Shown here piece by piece: positions 26,518 to 34,735 of a stretch of DNA of 59,963 bases. The first letter of the stretch is position 1, and the number at the start of each line of letters is the position of its first letter. The stretch is taken from assembly GCA_943333275.1 (NCBI GenBank), contig CALQSQ010000022.1, positions 1-59,963 of the forward strand, given 5' to 3'. The notes beneath the pieces are model-generated. The model was not told where the DNA came from. It did no database searches and saw nothing but the letters and a program-made list of their open reading frames with translations. The stretch is from Akkermansia muciniphila (GTDB taxonomy: Bacteria; Verrucomicrobiota; Verrucomicrobiia; Verrucomicrobiales; V1-33). Made by a program: the position numbers and the translations under genes.

Positions 26518-27819
26518 CTACTCAGCCGCCAGTGAAATGGCCACCAGTTCCCTGTCGTTGCGGGCAAAAACGCATTTGTTGGCGAAGGCCGGATGGCTCC
26601 AGACCACAGTTCGTCCCATGGACGGGGTGTCTGCGCCGAGAATTTTCTCACGCCCGGCTTCCTTGTAACCCTGGGGATTCAAGTCCGCCAGAATCAGCTC
26701 GCCGCCGTCGTTGAAAATCACCCATTGCTGAGGGGTGCGCACCATGAAGAATGTGCCGGAACCCACTTTTTTATTGTTCATGATTTCGAGCGTGGACCAC
26801 ATCCGCTCACCTGTCGCGGCCTTCACACAACGAAGCTCGCCGTCCATATCACATCCGTAGAAATAATCACCCACCACCACTGGAGTGCCATTTTTTGGCG
26901 CGAGGGAATTCTGTGGCACTCCCTCCCAAACGACCGACGCCTTTCCACGACTCGGTTTGATCATCATGGATTTTTTCATGATCGCTCCGATAAAAATTCC
27001 CTCTCCGGTCACGCGGGGAGCCATGATGGACATGCCATAAGAGGGATCGCACGGCTGGCTCCAAGCAACCTTTCCGCTCTTCGGATCCAGCCCATTCAGC
27101 GATTCAGAGTGCCAGACTACCAACTCATCCTTGCCATCACGTTTGGTCATCACTGGGGGTGCATAGCCAATGTCTTTGGCGTTCAATGCGTGCCAGCGCT
27201 CCTTGCCGGATTTCACATCCAGGGCCACCACCGCACTACCCGGCCCTCCGGCCAGGGTGTAGAGCAGATCCTCATGAACCAGCGGAGTGGCGGCGTATCC
27301 CCACATGGGAGATTCACATTTATAGTCCTGCTTCAGCTCCTTTTCCCAGACCACCTTGCCGTCTGCAGCAGTCAACGCGGAGAGGTGCCCTTCAGCGCCC
27401 AGGGAAAATACCATTCCCTCCGCGACCACCGGAGAACAGCGCGGCCCATTGGGAAAGCTCAGATGGATCGCGCAGTCATAGGCGTGGGCCCACAATTGCC
27501 TGCCGGATTTTTCATCAAAACAAACGACGCGCTCCCGACCGGTCAGGGACGTGCGACCGCCGGGATTCGCGTCCACTTCGCCGGTGGCAATCTGGTAATC
27601 CATCACGAACACTTTTCCTCTGGACACTGCCGGTCCGGAGTAACCGTTGGCGACTGGAGATTTCCAGAGAACTTTGGGGCCAGTTTCGGGAAATTTTGTG
27701 ATCAGGCCCGAATCATTCCAAGTCGAGTCACCACGCGGCCCCAACCATTGCGGCCAGTCTTCGGCGACAAGGGTGGCAGCCGAGAGGCACAGGAGGGCGA
27801 GTGGAAGGATTGCTTGCAT
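26518..27819 (-). CDS. Secreted PQQ-type beta-propeller protein
   Basis: A 433-residue precursor with a signal peptide (MQAILPLALLCLSAATLVA) and a propeller of PQQ/BamB-like repeats, seen as recurring units such as GKVVWEKELKQDYKCESPMW, SGKERWHALNAKD, SGKVAWSQPCDPSYG and TGERMWSTLEIMNNKK. It opens with DWPQWLGPRGDSTWNDSG, a start shared by many PVC outer-membrane-associated propellers. Catalytic residues of PQQ dehydrogenases are not evident, so a binding or structural role is as likely as an enzyme. It lies 49 bp after the heme-binding propeller gene and is probably cotranscribed with it and the ThuA gene. Confidence 0.88.
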   Translation of the reverse strand: MQAILPLALLCLSAATLVAEDWPQWLGPRGDSTWNDSGLITKFPETGPKVLWKSPVANGYSGPAVSRGKVFVMDYQIATGEVDANPGGRTSLTGRERVVCFDEKSGRQLWAHAYDCAIHLSFPNGPRCSPVVAEGMVFSLGAEGHLSALTAADGKVVWEKELKQDYKCESPMWGYAATPLVHEDLLYTLAGGPGSAVVALDVKSGKERWHALNAKDIGYAPPVMTKRDGKDELVVWHSESLNGLDPKSGKVAWSQPCDPSYGMSIMAPRVTGEGIFIGAIMKKSMMIKPSRGKASVVWEGVPQNSLAPKNGTPVVVGDYFYGCDMDGELRCVKAATGERMWSTLEIMNNKKVGSGTFFMVRTPQQWVIFNDGGELILADLNPQGYKEAGREKILGADTPSMGRTVVWSHPAFANKCVFARNDRELVAISLAAE

Positions 27820-27868
27820 ACTCACACTCAAGCGCATCCCCACCGCCCGTCAACGGGTTGCTCGGTCA

Positions 27869-30694
27869 CTACTTGCTAAAATTCGGATGCTGTGGATCGC
27901 CCATGGATTCCAGGAACGCCAGCAGGTCGAGAATTTCCTCTTCGGTAAAGGTGTTGAGCAGGCCCTGGGGCATGATCGAAAATTTGGACAATTCGCGCGA
28001 CTTGATGTCCGCCTTGTTGATCGTCGTGGTGCCGGGATCGAACGGATTCGGCGCGATGATCACCTTGTCGGCGGTTTCCTGAATGATGCGACCCGCCGCC
28101 ACCTGTCCATCATTCATGGTGAGGATGGTGTTGGTATATTGCTCGGAAACGACCTTGGATGGCTCGGTGATGGATTCCAGCAGATCCTGACGTTTGAAAC
28201 GCGTGGCGACATTGGTCAGGTCGGGAGCGACGGCCCCACCCTGATCTCCATAACGATGGCAGAGGGCGCACTGGGCGTTTTCGAATGTGGCTTTGCCGCG
28301 GGCGAAATCGCGGCCTTTGCTGGCCTTGTCCAGGGACGGCTGGAGGTCCGCAGTGGTCCATTCCTTGACCAGCTTGCGTGGTTCAGTCGGAATCTTGACC
28401 ATGGGCTTGAGCTTGTTGATTTCGCCCAGCACGGCGAGTTCGTCAGGAGTCAGGGAGGCCTTGGCTTCCTGCAGAATGTTTTTCAGCAGGTTCTGATAGC
28501 TTGAGCCATTGTTGAATCCGATCCCGGCATCGGTGAACCATTGCAGGGTGCCTTGCGGATGGAGGGCGGGCTCGGTGATATTCCACCAGGAAAGGTAATC
28601 GCGGCGCAGATCCATGGTCCAGCCAGATTTCACATTCCGCAGGGCCACGACATAAGTGAGTTGCTCCTCCTGCGTGGGCGCGGCCTTGAGCAATCCCATC
28701 GTCTTCGCAACAGCCTTGGGGGCGTTCAGCGCGACAAGAATCTGGCAGAGTTCGCGGTTGGCGAATTCTGATTTGGCGGGATAAAGCGGATCGACGTCGG
28801 CGATCAACTGGCTCGCAATTTCACCGGCCGGCACGCCCTGACGTGCAATGGAGACTTCGATAACGCGCAGTTTGTTGAGCGTTTGCTCCTCGCTGAGTTT
28901 GGAGAAGGGAAAGGCAGCCAGTGCTTTGATGATCGCCGGCTGAGTATCGGTGGCACCAAGGCGGGCCAGTGACAGCAGGGCCGTGAAAGCGGCATCCGGT
29001 TGTTTTTCGGCCAGTGCTTTGGACTGCCATTCTGACACGGGATTGCGCTCGATGGCCAGGCGGGCGGCGTAGCGGATGAAACGGTCCGGGCTGCTCAGGT
29101 GTTTCCACGCGAATTCCACGGCCGTGGGGTCAGGCTTCACATTGTAGCTTTCCAGCTTGTGCCGCAGGGCGCGCGCGTCGCTGCCATCCTTGTCGCCCAG
29201 TTGTGCCACGGCCTGTGGGGAGGCTGGCTCGGTGCCGGTGTAAGTGACGCGGAAGAGATTCGCCGCGGTGCCACGACCGCCGATCGTGAAATAGAGCGCA
29301 CCATCATCGCCGATCAACACGTCCGTGAGGTTCAGAGGCGTCTTCCCCTGTTTGCTGTGCAGCGATTTGGGGGCGATAAAATTTTCCCAGCCTCCACCAT
29401 AGGATGCACCCCGGGGAGTGAGGTGAACCGCGATCAGACGTCCATAGGTCCAGTCGCAAATGTACATGGCCTTTTGATACTTGACGGGAAATTTCGCTCC
29501 GGTGCCAAAATCAACGCCGGTGGGACAGCCGATGCCAATATTGACGGACGCGGGCAGGCTGTCGGCGTAATATTCCGGCCACTTCGCACTGCCCTCGCGG
29601 AAACCATGATCGCCCCCACGCACGGCATGAAAGACGCGGACCGGACGATACCAGGGGCTGCCCCAGTCCCACTCCATGTCGCTGTCGAATCCGAACAATT
29701 CACCGTCGGCGTTGAAAGCGATGTCGTAATTGTTGCGCTGGCCGGAGGAAAACAACTCCGCATTTTTCCCGTCCAGGTCCATGCGCGCCACATAGCCGCC
29801 CGGAGGCCCCTTGCCGGCGCCGAATCCATTACCGTCCTCGATCCGCTTGATGGCGAGATCGTCCCCGTAGTTGCGATGGGGAGAACTGGGTGCTAGGTCC
29901 TTGGGCACTTCGGTAAAATTTCCACAGACGGCATAGAGCATTTTGTCCGGTCCCTGCACGAGCGCGTGAGCCCCGTGTTCTCCAGATCCCCCGCTCCACT
30001 CGCGAAGGAATTCCACATCATCATAGCTGTCATCGCCCTTGGTGTCCTTGCAGCGATACAGCGCGAATCCCTTGCTGCCGTGGCCATTGATATAAAGCAC
30101 GTTTCCCACATACAACATCCCCATCGCTTCCGTGACGGGAATGTGGAGGATTTCCTCCTTCACGCTCTTGCCGTCCTGGAGTGTGACGCGGGTGATCGGC
30201 TGGTTCTGCTGACCGCCGAGCAGCAGGCGGCCCTTCGGATCCTTCGCCATGCAGATCCACGAGCCCTGTTTGGCGGCATTGGCCTGCAGGACATGCGTGA
30301 CTTTGAATCCGGGCAGGGTGTCCAGAAGCTCGCCCGGATCATCGGTGAGGGCACCGGCAACTGGTGGTTTCGATCCATCGGCAGGACCATAAATTGCCTT
30401 CGTGATCACAAGGTGTTTCCCGGCGGGGGCGGAAATTTCCAATTGCCCGCCTTCCGGCACTTCCTTGGACAGTTTCTCGCCACCAAAATGATATTCCACA
30501 CGCAGCTTCTTGGGCACACCGTTGGCGGTATCACCGAAGACCGAATTATTGGAGGCGATGGAAAGGCTCTCGTCCTTGACCGCCGCCGCCACCGCAGCAG
30601 TCACGTCCGTCGGGTCCTTCTTCGCGGCAGCAGCAAAGTCCGCAGCTGCGAAACAAACGAGCATGAGGGCACAGAGTGTTTTGCTGAATCGCAT
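27869..30694 (-). CDS. Propeller/HEAT/heme-binding dehydrogenase-like protein
   Basis: A 941-residue precursor: signal peptide, an N-terminal beta domain, a six-bladed glucose/sorbosone-dehydrogenase-like propeller (about residues 130-490, with GSGEHGAHALVQGPDKMLYA and GDDGALYFTIGGRG), a HEAT-like helical region (about 500-800), and a C-terminal PVC-type heme-binding domain with CALCH (about residue 810) and downstream APDLTNVATRF and ILDLLAFLESMG. The order matches the membrane-bound dehydrogenase family with the PVC putative heme-binding domain. It probably oxidises a sugar or polyol and passes electrons to the respiratory chain. ATG 30694 starts the signal peptide; ATG 30727 adds 11 residues. 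ThuA precedes it by 86 bp. Confidence 0.92.
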   Translation of the reverse strand: MRFSKTLCALMLVCFAAADFAAAAKKDPTDVTAAVAAAVKDESLSIASNNSVFGDTANGVPKKLRVEYHFGGEKLSKEVPEGGQLEISAPAGKHLVITKAIYGPADGSKPPVAGALTDDPGELLDTLPGFKVTHVLQANAAKQGSWICMAKDPKGRLLLGGQQNQPITRVTLQDGKSVKEEILHIPVTEAMGMLYVGNVLYINGHGSKGFALYRCKDTKGDDSYDDVEFLREWSGGSGEHGAHALVQGPDKMLYAVCGNFTEVPKDLAPSSPHRNYGDDLAIKRIEDGNGFGAGKGPPGGYVARMDLDGKNAELFSSGQRNNYDIAFNADGELFGFDSDMEWDWGSPWYRPVRVFHAVRGGDHGFREGSAKWPEYYADSLPASVNIGIGCPTGVDFGTGAKFPVKYQKAMYICDWTYGRLIAVHLTPRGASYGGGWENFIAPKSLHSKQGKTPLNLTDVLIGDDGALYFTIGGRGTAANLFRVTYTGTEPASPQAVAQLGDKDGSDARALRHKLESYNVKPDPTAVEFAWKHLSSPDRFIRYAARLAIERNPVSEWQSKALAEKQPDAAFTALLSLARLGATDTQPAIIKALAAFPFSKLSEEQTLNKLRVIEVSIARQGVPAGEIASQLIADVDPLYPAKSEFANRELCQILVALNAPKAVAKTMGLLKAAPTQEEQLTYVVALRNVKSGWTMDLRRDYLSWWNITEPALHPQGTLQWFTDAGIGFNNGSSYQNLLKNILQEAKASLTPDELAVLGEINKLKPMVKIPTEPRKLVKEWTTADLQPSLDKASKGRDFARGKATFENAQCALCHRYGDQGGAVAPDLTNVATRFKRQDLLESITEPSKVVSEQYTNTILTMNDGQVAAGRIIQETADKVIIAPNPFDPGTTTINKADIKSRELSKFSIMPQGLLNTFTEEEILDLLAFLESMGDPQHPNFSK

Positions 30695-30780
30695 TGCAAA
30701 TCCGGGTCGGTGAATTTTGAGCTTCATAAATATGGGTTTGGAGTGGGAATGGAGATGAAATTTGGAGATGATGCTGATTT

Positions 30781-31815
30781 TTATTTGCCGGGCGGCGGAA
30801 GGGCCTTGCCCAAATCAAGTTCGCTGACCTTGAAGTTTTTCCGCTCACTGTCAAAACCATACATGCTTGGTGCATACGGGTCGACGTAGCCGACGTCCGC
30901 CTTGGCCGGCACGGGAAGTTTGAGTCCCCAGAACACGCTGTTTACCAGCAACCGCCGCAGGCCTTCATTTTGCAGGTCAGTCGCCGCCCCCATGGTTGTG
31001 GTGAGGATGCGGTTGACCTTGCCCGCCTCGTTCTTCCGCTCGCGTGTCCAGACGATCGGTTGCAGGGGATTGTTCTTGGGACCTGCGACCGGCTTGCTGT
31101 CCGGCTTAAGTGAATCCGTCACCTCGCCCAGCACCAGCACCGTGGCATCGGGCGGGACGGTGGCGGTGTAAACGTCGCTGTCAGCGAAAAGGTCGGTGAC
31201 TCCATTGAGGATTTCATTGCCTTTGTTTGCCTCCACGATCACACCCCGGCAGCCTTCCTGTTTGTGATTGCCGTGGTGGGCGACCCAGGTCTCGCCCAGC
31301 ACCTGCTTGCCGAACCCGCCTTTCCAATCCCCCTCCCCGTTGTTCCAGGTCCACTTTTTGTAGGGATGCTCACCGGGGAAATCAAAGGCATGCGTGGACG
31401 TGCGCAGCGCGATGATGGGCACGCCGCGCAGGTAGGCGGCTTCAAATTTCTTCACATCATCGGCGCTCCACGTGCGAAAGCGCGTCAGCATGATGATGCC
31501 CTCCGCCTGATCAAGCGCGGCGGGGTTCGAGAGCAGCAGGTGATCAGCCGGCTTGATAATGCCGTCGGGACCGGCAGGAAAGAGCACTGTGCAGTCGAAG
31601 CCATGCTTCTGGCTGAGAATCTTGCCCAGCATCGGGAGTCCTTCCTCGCTCCGATACTCGTCGTCACCGGCGATCAGCACGATCTTTTTTCCATGTCCTG
31701 CGCCGTCCTTGGCAGGGAAATGCAGAAAATTATCGGCTGCCAGCAAGGGCATCGTCAGGGTGAAGAGGGAGAGCAAACCGGCCTTCAGTGGATGGAGCAG
31801 GGAATGGGATTTCAT
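30781..31815 (-). CDS. Secreted ThuA-domain protein
   Basis: A 344-residue precursor with a signal peptide (HSLLHPLKAGLLSLFTLTMP) and a ThuA (trehalose-utilisation-type, glutamine-amidotransferase-like) fold. Family segments are KKIVLIAGDDEYRSEE, DQAEGIIMLTRFRTWS, RGVPIIALRTSTHAFDFP and EAGKVNRILTTTMGAATDLQ. In rhizobia ThuA acts on 3-keto-sugars; PVC bacteria encode many secreted paralogues of unknown substrate. Its place before the heme-binding propeller and PQQ-type propeller genes suggests sugar oxidation or 3-keto-sugar chemistry in the periplasm. ATG 31815 is the signal-peptide start. Confidence 0.92.
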   Translation of the reverse strand: MKSHSLLHPLKAGLLSLFTLTMPLLAADNFLHFPAKDGAGHGKKIVLIAGDDEYRSEEGLPMLGKILSQKHGFDCTVLFPAGPDGIIKPADHLLLSNPAALDQAEGIIMLTRFRTWSADDVKKFEAAYLRGVPIIALRTSTHAFDFPGEHPYKKWTWNNGEGDWKGGFGKQVLGETWVAHHGNHKQEGCRGVIVEANKGNEILNGVTDLFADSDVYTATVPPDATVLVLGEVTDSLKPDSKPVAGPKNNPLQPIVWTRERKNEAGKVNRILTTTMGAATDLQNEGLRRLLVNSVFWGLKLPVPAKADVGYVDPYAPSMYGFDSERKNFKVSELDLGKALPPPGK

Positions 31816-31866
31816 AAGGGTTGGATCGATGCTGATTGAATGGAAATGATGTGAAGGATGGAACAA

Positions 31867-32568
31867 TCACCGGGCCCACTTTGGCATATCCTGCCCGCCG
31901 AGCACCAGGCAAATTTCCCCTTTGGCGGGATGCGCCTTGTAGTGCGCCGCGACCTCTGCCGCCGGTCCGCGCCGGAATTCCTCAAACTTTTTCGTCAACT
32001 CGCGCGCCACACAGATCGGGTGCTCCGGTGCCAGCCTTGCCAGCAGTTCGAGGGTGGTTTCCAGTCGATGCGGACTTTCAAAGAAGACGGTGGTTTCATC
32101 ACGCGTCAGGGCGGCGGTGAGGGCCTTTTCCCGTTGCCCGGATTTGACCGGCAGGAACCCCCCGAAGTGAAAGGCGTCCGCTGGAAATCCGCTGCCGATC
32201 AAGGCCGTGGTCACGGCGGAGGCCCCAGGCAGCACATCAATGCGAATCCCCGCCCGCAGGCAGGCCTGCACAAACCGCTGTCCCGGATCGGACACGCCCG
32301 GCGTTCCGGCATCGGAAATGTAGGCCACAGTTCTTCCGGCGGCCAGGTCCTGGATCAATTGTGCGGAACGCATGGCTTCGTTGTGCTGGTGCAGGCTGAC
32401 GAGAGGTTTGCGGATTTCATAGTGCGCCAGCAGCCGCTGCGAATGCCGCGTGTCCTCGCAGGCGATGACATCCACGCCCTCCAGCACTTCCTTGGCGCGG
32501 AAGGTGAGATCGCCGAGATTGCCGATCGGGGTGGCGACGACGTAGAGGGTGGAGGGGAGAATTTCCAT
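31867..32568 (-). CDS. rsmI: 16S rRNA cytidine(1402) 2'-O-methyltransferase
   Basis: RsmI methylates C1402 of 16S rRNA at the P site. The 233-residue protein has the tetrapyrrole-methylase fold with the SAM-binding blocks YVVATPIGNLGDLTFRA (about residues 9-25), CEDTRHSQRL, YISDAGTPGVSDPGQRF (about 83-99) and VLPGASAVTTALIGSGFPAD. The C-terminal segment of longer homologues is absent, as in some PVC bacteria. It begins 5 bp after the nif3-like gene ends, so the two are cotranscribed. It is 51 bp upstream of the ThuA gene. Confidence 0.96.
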   Translation of the reverse strand: MEILPSTLYVVATPIGNLGDLTFRAKEVLEGVDVIACEDTRHSQRLLAHYEIRKPLVSLHQHNEAMRSAQLIQDLAAGRTVAYISDAGTPGVSDPGQRFVQACLRAGIRIDVLPGASAVTTALIGSGFPADAFHFGGFLPVKSGQREKALTAALTRDETTVFFESPHRLETTLELLARLAPEHPICVARELTKKFEEFRRGPAAEVAAHYKAHPAKGEICLVLGGQDMPKWAR

Positions 32569-32573
32569 GGAGG

Positions 32574-33332
32574 TTACAGGCCGGTGGGATGATCAATAAA
32601 TTCCCACGGCAGCCCGTAATCCTTTTCCAACCAGCCCGCGAGCGCTTTCACACCAAATGTCTCCGTCGCATAATGACCCGCGTAAAGGACATTGATTCCC
32701 AGCTCTTCCGCCAGCGGATACGACCAGTGCGGCCCTTCCCCCGTCAGGAAGGTATCGATTCCAAAACGCGCCACCGTGGCAACCTCCGATCCGGCGCCGC
32801 CCGTGATGATGCCCACGTGCCGGACCCGCGCCGGTCCGGCGGGACACACATGCACCCGCCCGCCCCCCACCGCCCGCTGCACCGCGGACACGAAGGCCTT
32901 CCGCGTCTGATGCGTTTCGTATTTGAGGCCGCATAATTTCCCATCGCCGAATTCCTCGGGATCCCGCAGACCACAAGCCCGTCCCAGCTCGGCGTTGTTG
33001 CCCAGCACCCGATGGTAGTCCAGCGGAAGGTGCACGCTGTAGATGGCAAGATCATGCTCCATGGCCAGACGCAGCTTTTCAAACAGGCCTCCGGTAATCA
33101 TCTGCACCCCGCTCCAGAACAGGCCGTGATGCACCAGGAGCAGCTGCGCTCCCGCAGCACACGCCTTTTCTATCACCGGCAGACTGGCATCCACCGCCGC
33201 CGCCACTTTTCCCACCTGACCGGAGCGGTTGGCAAGTTGCAATCCGTTATGCGCCGCAGCGTAATCAGGGATGGCCGCAACATGGAGTTCCGCCTGCATG
33301 GCATCGACGAGCGTGGTGAGTGGAAGAGTCAT
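32574..33332 (-). CDS. Nif3-like (DUF34) dinuclear metal protein
   Basis: A 252-residue protein of the Nif3/DUF34 family, which forms ring-shaped hexamers with two metal ions. The HH pair of LLLVHHGLFW (about residue 67) and the C-terminal block GHYATETFGVKAL carry the conserved His and Glu ligands. The N-terminal segment with AAHNGLQLANRSG is typical. Suggested roles include GTP cyclohydrolase-like or metal-insertion activity, all unsettled. It sits immediately before rsmI with 5 bp between them. Confidence 0.93.
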   Translation of the reverse strand: MTLPLTTLVDAMQAELHVAAIPDYAAAHNGLQLANRSGQVGKVAAAVDASLPVIEKACAAGAQLLLVHHGLFWSGVQMITGGLFEKLRLAMEHDLAIYSVHLPLDYHRVLGNNAELGRACGLRDPEEFGDGKLCGLKYETHQTRKAFVSAVQRAVGGGRVHVCPAGPARVRHVGIITGGAGSEVATVARFGIDTFLTGEGPHWSYPLAEELGINVLYAGHYATETFGVKALAGWLEKDYGLPWEFIDHPTGL

Positions 33333-33413
33333 GGGATGAAAACTAGAGGCGAATCAGCGCGGAGGAAATTCATTTTCCGCGGCGGATGCGCCTGGAATGG
33401 GTAATTTTGCATT

Positions 33414-34712
33414 TCAAATAGGATAACCAAACTCCCGGAGCATGGGAGCGCCCAACTCATTGGCAAGAGCCACCTGCTCGGGCGTAAGATCTCGGCGCCA
33501 GCGTTGCAGCGATTGTTGCGGACCGCCGGAGGTTTGATGTCGCGACATTCTTAGTGTTTCTGGTGCCGCGCGCTCCAGAATTTGAGCGATGAGGGCAGGG
33601 GAATGATCCAGACCCAGATACTCGAAAACCCCTCCAAGAATCCGGTTCGGATCCGCCACCATTTCTTCATATTTAATCAAGTGTGTTCCAGATCCCAGTT
33701 GCCTCCAGGCTTCCATCAAATCAGCACTTTGGCGCGCCATGACTGCGATGACGTCTTCCCGGGCGCGGTCCTTCTTTTCAAGAGTCACCTCCTGGCTGAA
33801 CGAGTAGCGAGAGCAGCAAATGTCCCGGAAATCGCGAACGAGAAACAAACTGCGCAAGTTTGGATACAATTCCTGATACATTCCAAGAACAGAAGGGGTT
33901 GCAAAGGCCTTTTCGGCAAAATATTTCGGGGACAAATTCTGCCGACTGGCGAGGGCAAGGTGAAAAGCATCCATGGACTCCATGGTGAAATTCACCCAGC
34001 GATGGACATATTCCTCCCGCATCCATTGCTGGGTTTCGGGATCCTCGTGGAGGCAGAACATCGGCAAAGGACCCATCGCAAAGCCTTTTTTCAAAGCCCC
34101 AAGGTGTTTCTGGCGCGGAGGAGAATGAGGGCTGGCCATCACCTCGGCGACCCGCAGCGCATGCTTGGCGATAATGGATTCAAAGGGATACCGCTGGTGG
34201 ACAAGAATGTCGGGATGCTGTGCCAGCAAATGCATGAGCCAGGTGCTGCCACTGCGACCGAGGTGCACGCTTATCACGGGCGGTAACCTGGGCTTGAATT
34301 GGGGAGCGATTCTTTCCCGCTGACCTTCGATGCTGGCCAGCACCCTCGCTGCACCATCCTCATAATGGGCGAGGACTTGCAGGGTAAAGATCGTGGGAAT
34401 TCCCAGCAGGCTGACACTGAGATGGAATCCGCTACTGGCCGCGGCGGTAAGCAGGTCCGGCGTAATCTTCGGGGCACCCTGCAAATGTTGCACGACATCC
34501 GGCCGAGGCATCCAGACCTCCGACTCTTGAAGGGTGCGACCGTGGCCGACAACCGAAATCCGACTGATGGCGCCCTTCTTCGGCACTATATATCCGTATA
34601 CATCGATGCTGTAGGGGTAAGGTTTGCGACCCGGATCCGGACCATCCACAGAGAAGGAGAACAGGCGGCCATCGGAGATTTCCGATCTTTTCATGTGCGT
34701 GATTTCAATCAT
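33414..34712 (-). CDS. Sulfotransferase with N-terminal beta domain
   Basis: A 432-residue cytoplasmic enzyme that transfers sulfate from PAPS. The 5'-phosphosulfate loop is LGRSGSTW (residues 151-158), and the 3'-phosphate-binding segment is FLVRDFRDICCSRYSF (about 285-305). Residues 1-130 form a separate beta-rich region not needed for catalysis, which may bind the acceptor glycan. It follows the sulfatase-like/GT2 fusion gene by 23 bp and the GT4 gene two places upstream, so it probably sulfates the glycan they build. It has no signal peptide. ATG 34712 is used. Confidence 0.9.
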   Translation of the reverse strand: MIEITHMKRSEISDGRLFSFSVDGPDPGRKPYPYSIDVYGYIVPKKGAISRISVVGHGRTLQESEVWMPRPDVVQHLQGAPKITPDLLTAAASSGFHLSVSLLGIPTIFTLQVLAHYEDGAARVLASIEGQRERIAPQFKPRLPPVISVHLGRSGSTWLMHLLAQHPDILVHQRYPFESIIAKHALRVAEVMASPHSPPRQKHLGALKKGFAMGPLPMFCLHEDPETQQWMREEYVHRWVNFTMESMDAFHLALASRQNLSPKYFAEKAFATPSVLGMYQELYPNLRSLFLVRDFRDICCSRYSFSQEVTLEKKDRAREDVIAVMARQSADLMEAWRQLGSGTHLIKYEEMVADPNRILGGVFEYLGLDHSPALIAQILERAAPETLRMSRHQTSGGPQQSLQRWRRDLTPEQVALANELGAPMLREFGYPI

Positions 34713-34735
34713 GATAATTTATTCGAAAATGGATG

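Noticed and set aside
26593..27879. 428-aa open frame on the plus strand
   Set aside because: It is antisense to the PQQ-type propeller gene, which has a signal peptide and repeats.
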